A stretch of DNA of 10,221 bases, taken from the NCBI GenBank assembly GCA_024278715.1, contig JAJRSN010000369.1:1-10221 (forward strand), read 5' to 3'. The stretch's first letter is position 1, and every line of letters starts with the position of its first letter. The DNA comes from Calditrichota bacterium (GTDB lineage: Bacteria > Calditrichota > Calditrichia > Calditrichales > Calditrichaceae). A model generated the notes under the pieces. The model made no database searches, was not told where the DNA came from, and worked only from the letters and a program-made list of their open reading frames with translations. Made by a program: the position numbers and the translations under genes. Shown here piece by piece: positions 7,161 to 10,221 of the stretch.

Positions 7161-9560
7161 ATGTCTATTTTTAAGAACAAATACGGATATTTTTCCGATG
7201 ACGGAAAAGAATACATTATCACCAATCCCAAAACCCCCAAGCCCTGGGTGAATCTTATTTCCAACGGACATTACAGTCTGGTTATTTCGCAATTAAACGG
7301 CGGATTTAGTTGGCTGGACAATTCCAATTTAAACCGCATCACGCGCTGGCATCAGGATTTAGTCACCGATCAGTGGGGAAAATACCTTTACATTCGCGAT
7401 GATCAAAGCGGTTTGATCTGGAGTCCCACCATTCATCCCGTCGGTCAGGAGGCGGATGAGTACATCTGTCGGCACGGAATGGGTTACACAAGTTTTGCTA
7501 CCCAAAATCATCAAATCGAAAGCCGGTTGCGCATTTTTGTGCCTTTCGATGACAATCTGGAAATCTGGACGCTGCGTTTGACCAATTTGTCGGACAAAGC
7601 GCGAAAGCTCGGTTTGTTTACCTACTTTGAATGGCTGCTGGGAGCCGCGCCGGATAGTCACCGCGAATTCCATAAAATATTTATTGAAACCAAATTTGAT
7701 TCCGCAGATCAAATTCTAACGGCGGGCAAGCGTTTGTGGGAAGTGCCGGCATCCCGCGGTCACTGGAACACCAACTGGCCCTATACGGCATATTTTGCCT
7801 GCAGCGAGCCGGTGGACGGTTTTGAAACGGATAAGGGCGCTTTTTTGGGGCAGTACGGCAAACTATCCGCGCCAAAGGCTGTGCGGGAAAGTCGGCTAAG
7901 CGGGCGGCAGGGCAGATGGACGGACGCCGTTTCATCTTTGCACAAAAAAGTTACTTTAAATCCGGGCGAAACTGTTGAACTGCACTTCTTTTTAGGTGTT
8001 GAAAAATCGCAAGAAACGGTTGTTCGAATGGTACAAAAATACCGCTCCGCTCCGGAAATAGAAGACGCGTTTAATTCGGTAAAAAATTACTGGGAAAACT
8101 ATCTGACCCGAACCACGGTTTCCACTCCCGATCAGGGATTGAATTTAATGACCAATGTCTGGTTAAAATATCAGGTGATTACGGGCAGAATCTGGAGCCG
8201 GGCAGCCTATTACCAGCAGAGCGGGGCTTACGGTTTTCGCGACCAGTTGCAGGACAGTCAAATTTTTCTCTATTTGCAGCCGGAAAAGACAAAAGAGCAA
8301 CTGCTGCTGCATGCCGCCCATCAGTTTAAAGACGGTCGCGTTCTGCACTGGTGGCATCCCCTGTCCGAACAGGGACACGACGCCCGGATGAGCGACGATT
8401 TGCTGTGGATGCCTTTTGTCGCCGTTCAATATTTAAAAGAAACAGGCGATTGGTCGGTATTGGATGCCGCCGCGCCTTATTACGATGATAATCAAACCTT
8501 TTCTTTGCTTGACCACTGTTTACGCGCCATAGATCTGGCGCTCAGCCGTTTTAGTCCGCGCGGACTGCCCTTGATTTTAGCTGGCGACTGGAATGACGGT
8601 TTGAGCGCAGTGGGTCTGGAAGGAAAGGGCGAGTCTGTTTGGCTGGCGCATTTCCTCTATTACATTCTCACTGAGTTTGATTTTATTCTGAAAAAAATCG
8701 ATCTGAAGCAGAAAGCAGCCGTTTATTCCCAAAGAGCCGAAGCGCTGATAAAAGCGATCAATCAATTCGGATGGGACGGCGAGTGGTACTGGCGAGCCTC
8801 CAAAGACAACGGCGAGTTGATCGGCAGTCATAAAAATAAAGAAGGCAAAATTTTTCTCAACGCCCAAACCTGGGCGATTATTGCCGGCACCGCCGATTCA
8901 CAAAGGAAAAAGGCGCTATTGGAAAAAATAGTCGAACATCTGAATAGTAAAGTGGGTCCGCTGCTATTTGCGCCGGCGTTTTCCGAACCGGATGAAGAAA
9001 TCGGTTATTTGACGCGTTACGCGCCGGGCGTAAGGGAGAACGGCGGAGTTTACACCCATGCAGCCACCTGGGCTGTGTGGGCGGCGTGTTTGCTGGGGAA
9101 GGGAGATTTAGCCTACGATTTTTACCGCAAGCTTTGTCCGGCTCACAAGTGGATTAAACCGGATGAATACCTGGCGGAGCCTTACGTTACCCCGGGAAAC
9201 ATGGATGGACCAAATTCTCCTTTTTACGGGCGCGGCGGATGGACCTGGTACACCGGATCCGCAGCCTGGCTTTTCCGGGTTACCATCGACAATTTGTTGG
9301 GTATTCAGGCTGATTATGAAGGACTGCGCATCCGCCCGGTTTTTCCGACGGAGTGGGAAAACGTTTCGGTAAAGCGCTATTTTCGCGGGAAGACCTACCA
9401 TATCGAATTTCTGACACGCGAAGAAAGCACCGGAGAAGACCTCAAAATTCTGGCGGAAGGACGCGTGTTGCAGGGAGATTTGATTCCCGAAGACAAAGAA
9501 AATGAACGCGGCGAAGTTCATGTTCTGGTCTATCGTAAATCAGATTTAAAAACAAAATAA
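7161..9560 (+). CDS. GH94 glycoside phosphorylase (cellobiose/chitobiose phosphorylase-like)
   Basis: Predicted 799-residue cytoplasmic enzyme with no signal peptide. GH94 enzymes cleave a beta-linked disaccharide or oligosaccharide with phosphate, with inversion, giving an alpha-sugar 1-phosphate. The N-terminus (YGYFSDDGKEYIITNP, then NGGFSWL and TRWHQD) is the family beta-sandwich. The (alpha/alpha)6 catalytic part has GFRDQLQD at 358-365 and GDWNDG at 475-480, where D479 is the expected general acid. Expected phosphate ligands by family comparison are R347 (in WSR), H633 (in VYTHA) and T698-G699 (in WYTGS). The 65-residue distance from H633 to T698 is the same as I recall for characterised chitobiose and cellobiose phosphorylases. 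E626-N627-G628 is the conserved ENG of the active site. Length fits the roughly 800-residue group (cellobiose, chitobiose, cellobionate), not cellodextrin or 1,2-beta-oligoglucan phosphorylases, which are longer. However, the NGHYS and WGKYLYIRD wording also recalls the GH94 part of cyclic beta-1,2-glucan synthases, so the substrate is open. A weak GGAAG-like GGAAGTG lies 4 bases before the ATG. Confidence 0.92.
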   Translation: MSIFKNKYGYFSDDGKEYIITNPKTPKPWVNLISNGHYSLVISQLNGGFSWLDNSNLNRITRWHQDLVTDQWGKYLYIRDDQSGLIWSPTIHPVGQEADEYICRHGMGYTSFATQNHQIESRLRIFVPFDDNLEIWTLRLTNLSDKARKLGLFTYFEWLLGAAPDSHREFHKIFIETKFDSADQILTAGKRLWEVPASRGHWNTNWPYTAYFACSEPVDGFETDKGAFLGQYGKLSAPKAVRESRLSGRQGRWTDAVSSLHKKVTLNPGETVELHFFLGVEKSQETVVRMVQKYRSAPEIEDAFNSVKNYWENYLTRTTVSTPDQGLNLMTNVWLKYQVITGRIWSRAAYYQQSGAYGFRDQLQDSQIFLYLQPEKTKEQLLLHAAHQFKDGRVLHWWHPLSEQGHDARMSDDLLWMPFVAVQYLKETGDWSVLDAAAPYYDDNQTFSLLDHCLRAIDLALSRFSPRGLPLILAGDWNDGLSAVGLEGKGESVWLAHFLYYILTEFDFILKKIDLKQKAAVYSQRAEALIKAINQFGWDGEWYWRASKDNGELIGSHKNKEGKIFLNAQTWAIIAGTADSQRKKALLEKIVEHLNSKVGPLLFAPAFSEPDEEIGYLTRYAPGVRENGGVYTHAATWAVWAACLLGKGDLAYDFYRKLCPAHKWIKPDEYLAEPYVTPGNMDGPNSPFYGRGGWTWYTGSAAWLFRVTIDNLLGIQADYEGLRIRPVFPTEWENVSVKRYFRGKTYHIEFLTREESTGEDLKILAEGRVLQGDLIPEDKENERGEVHVLVYRKSDLKTK

Positions 9561-9570
9561 AGGGTTTAAT

Positions 9571-10221
9571 ATGTGGTTTAAAACAATCGTTTTATTTTTA
9601 TTAACCGGAGCGTATTGCCTTTGGGCGCAGAATGAAATCACCTTTTTCAGCGATAGTCCTGACGGCGATAAGCTGTACGATTCGTCGTGGGGTTACGAAA
9701 AGGCGCCCAGCGATCTGGAGTTAGCCGGGGGAAACGACAAATTTCCGGTAGATACGCAGCATCCTTACAAAGGAGCGCACAGTTTAAGATTGCACTGGAC
9801 GTCAAACAGCGGCGGTGACTGGGGGATTGCCGTGGCTTCGCCGGGCTGGCCCGGACATGATTTTACGCAGTACGATAGCATTGTTTACTGGATCAACAGC
9901 CCGCAGGCGATCGCGGCGTCCGATTTGCCCGATCTTGCCATTGAAGATTTGTCCAATAAGCAAAGCACGCGGGTGGCGCTTGCCGATTACTTTGACGGCG
10001 TGGATGGCGATACCACAACCTGGCAGAAAGTGGAGATCCCGATCAGCGCCTTTAAACCCGGACCAAATAACTGCGATTTTACCAGAATCAAGACGATCTT
10101 TCATTTTCAAAAGGCAACCGACGGAGCGGAGCATATCGCCTGGCTGGATGAAATCAAAGTCGTCAAAGCAGGAAGCGGCGGAACTACCTATCCGCCCGCC
10201 AGACCGCGATATGTGACGGCA
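9571..10221 (+). CDS. Secreted protein with N-terminal carbohydrate-binding-like jelly roll (3' end cut by window)
   Basis: The frame is open from the ATG at 9571 through all 217 codons to the window edge, so the C-terminus is missing. Residues 1-19 (core IVLFLLTGAYCLWA) look like a signal peptide cleaved before Q20. Residues about 21-198 have the look of a galactose-binding-like / CBM-type beta-sandwich. Visible features are FFSDSPDGDKLYDSSWG near the start, KGAHSLRLHW (a strand pattern common in these modules), YDSIVYWI, WQKVEIPISAFKP and a final strand WLDEIKVVKAG (191-201). The window ends in PPARPRYVTA, which resembles the start of a fibronectin-III domain and the PPEKPRVWAV start seen at residues 507-516 of the large secreted protein. 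A catalytic or further binding domain probably lies beyond the edge. It starts 10 bases after the GH94 stop, in the same operon, with a weak AGGG 6 bases before the ATG. Glycan binding is inferred from fold resemblance. Confidence 0.8.
   Translation, partial: MWFKTIVLFLLTGAYCLWAQNEITFFSDSPDGDKLYDSSWGYEKAPSDLELAGGNDKFPVDTQHPYKGAHSLRLHWTSNSGGDWGIAVASPGWPGHDFTQYDSIVYWINSPQAIAASDLPDLAIEDLSNKQSTRVALADYFDGVDGDTTTWQKVEIPISAFKPGPNNCDFTRIKTIFHFQKATDGAEHIAWLDEIKVVKAGSGGTTYPPARPRYVTA

Noticed and set aside
9571..9630. Cys16 of the last protein as a lipoprotein attachment site.
   Set aside because: The residue before it is Tyr (GAYC), which does not fit a lipobox. Cleavage after CLWA before Q20 fits an ordinary signal peptidase site better.
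9815..10216. A 133-codon open frame on the + strand overlapping the last gene.
   Set aside because: It is out of frame with the open frame from 9571, which has a signal peptide and a domain-like sequence. The overlapping product is Pro/Arg-rich with no recognisable features.

Overview
The window reads as a stretch of a Gram-negative (diderm) bacterial chromosome of the Calditrichota / Ignavibacteria / KSB1 type, with Caldithrix-like organisms as my best guess. The guess rests on four things: a TonB-dependent receptor with a carboxypeptidase-regulatory-like N-terminal extension; a PorV/PorQ-type outer-membrane protein; a large secreted protein with a type IX secretion (T9SS)-like C-terminal domain; and AT-rich gene leaders with almost no Shine-Dalgarno sequence. 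Taxonomy is inferred from protein style only, because no marker gene is present.

Layout: bases 1-333 hold no gene. They contain degenerate tandem repeats with a strict 7-base period (36-101, 194-207, 224-279), then a candidate promoter (274-302) and a 16-base near-palindrome (316-331) just before the first start codon. From 334 to the right edge, five genes lie on the + strand with gaps of only 2, 14, 22 and 10 bases, so they are very probably one operon. In order they are a TonB-dependent receptor (334-3015), a large secreted multidomain protein with Asp/Asn-rich putative calcium sites, a fibronectin-III-like domain and a sorting-type C-terminal domain (3018-6098), a PorV/PorQ-family barrel (6113-7138), a cytoplasmic GH94 inverting glycoside phosphorylase with intact active-site motifs (7161-9560), and the 5' part of a secreted protein starting with a jelly-roll, carbohydrate-binding-like domain (9571 to the edge).

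Working model (inference): this is a glycan-acquisition locus without a SusD homologue in view. The last gene, and possibly the large secreted protein, would bind or process a beta-glucan-like polymer outside the cell. The PorV-like barrel would help export or anchor the partner that carries the sorting domain. The TonB-dependent receptor would import oligosaccharides, and the GH94 enzyme would phosphorolyse a beta-linked oligosaccharide in the cytoplasm, conserving bond energy as a sugar 1-phosphate. The receptor / sorting-domain protein / PorV-like trio tied to a carbohydrate enzyme is the part of the window most worth following up.
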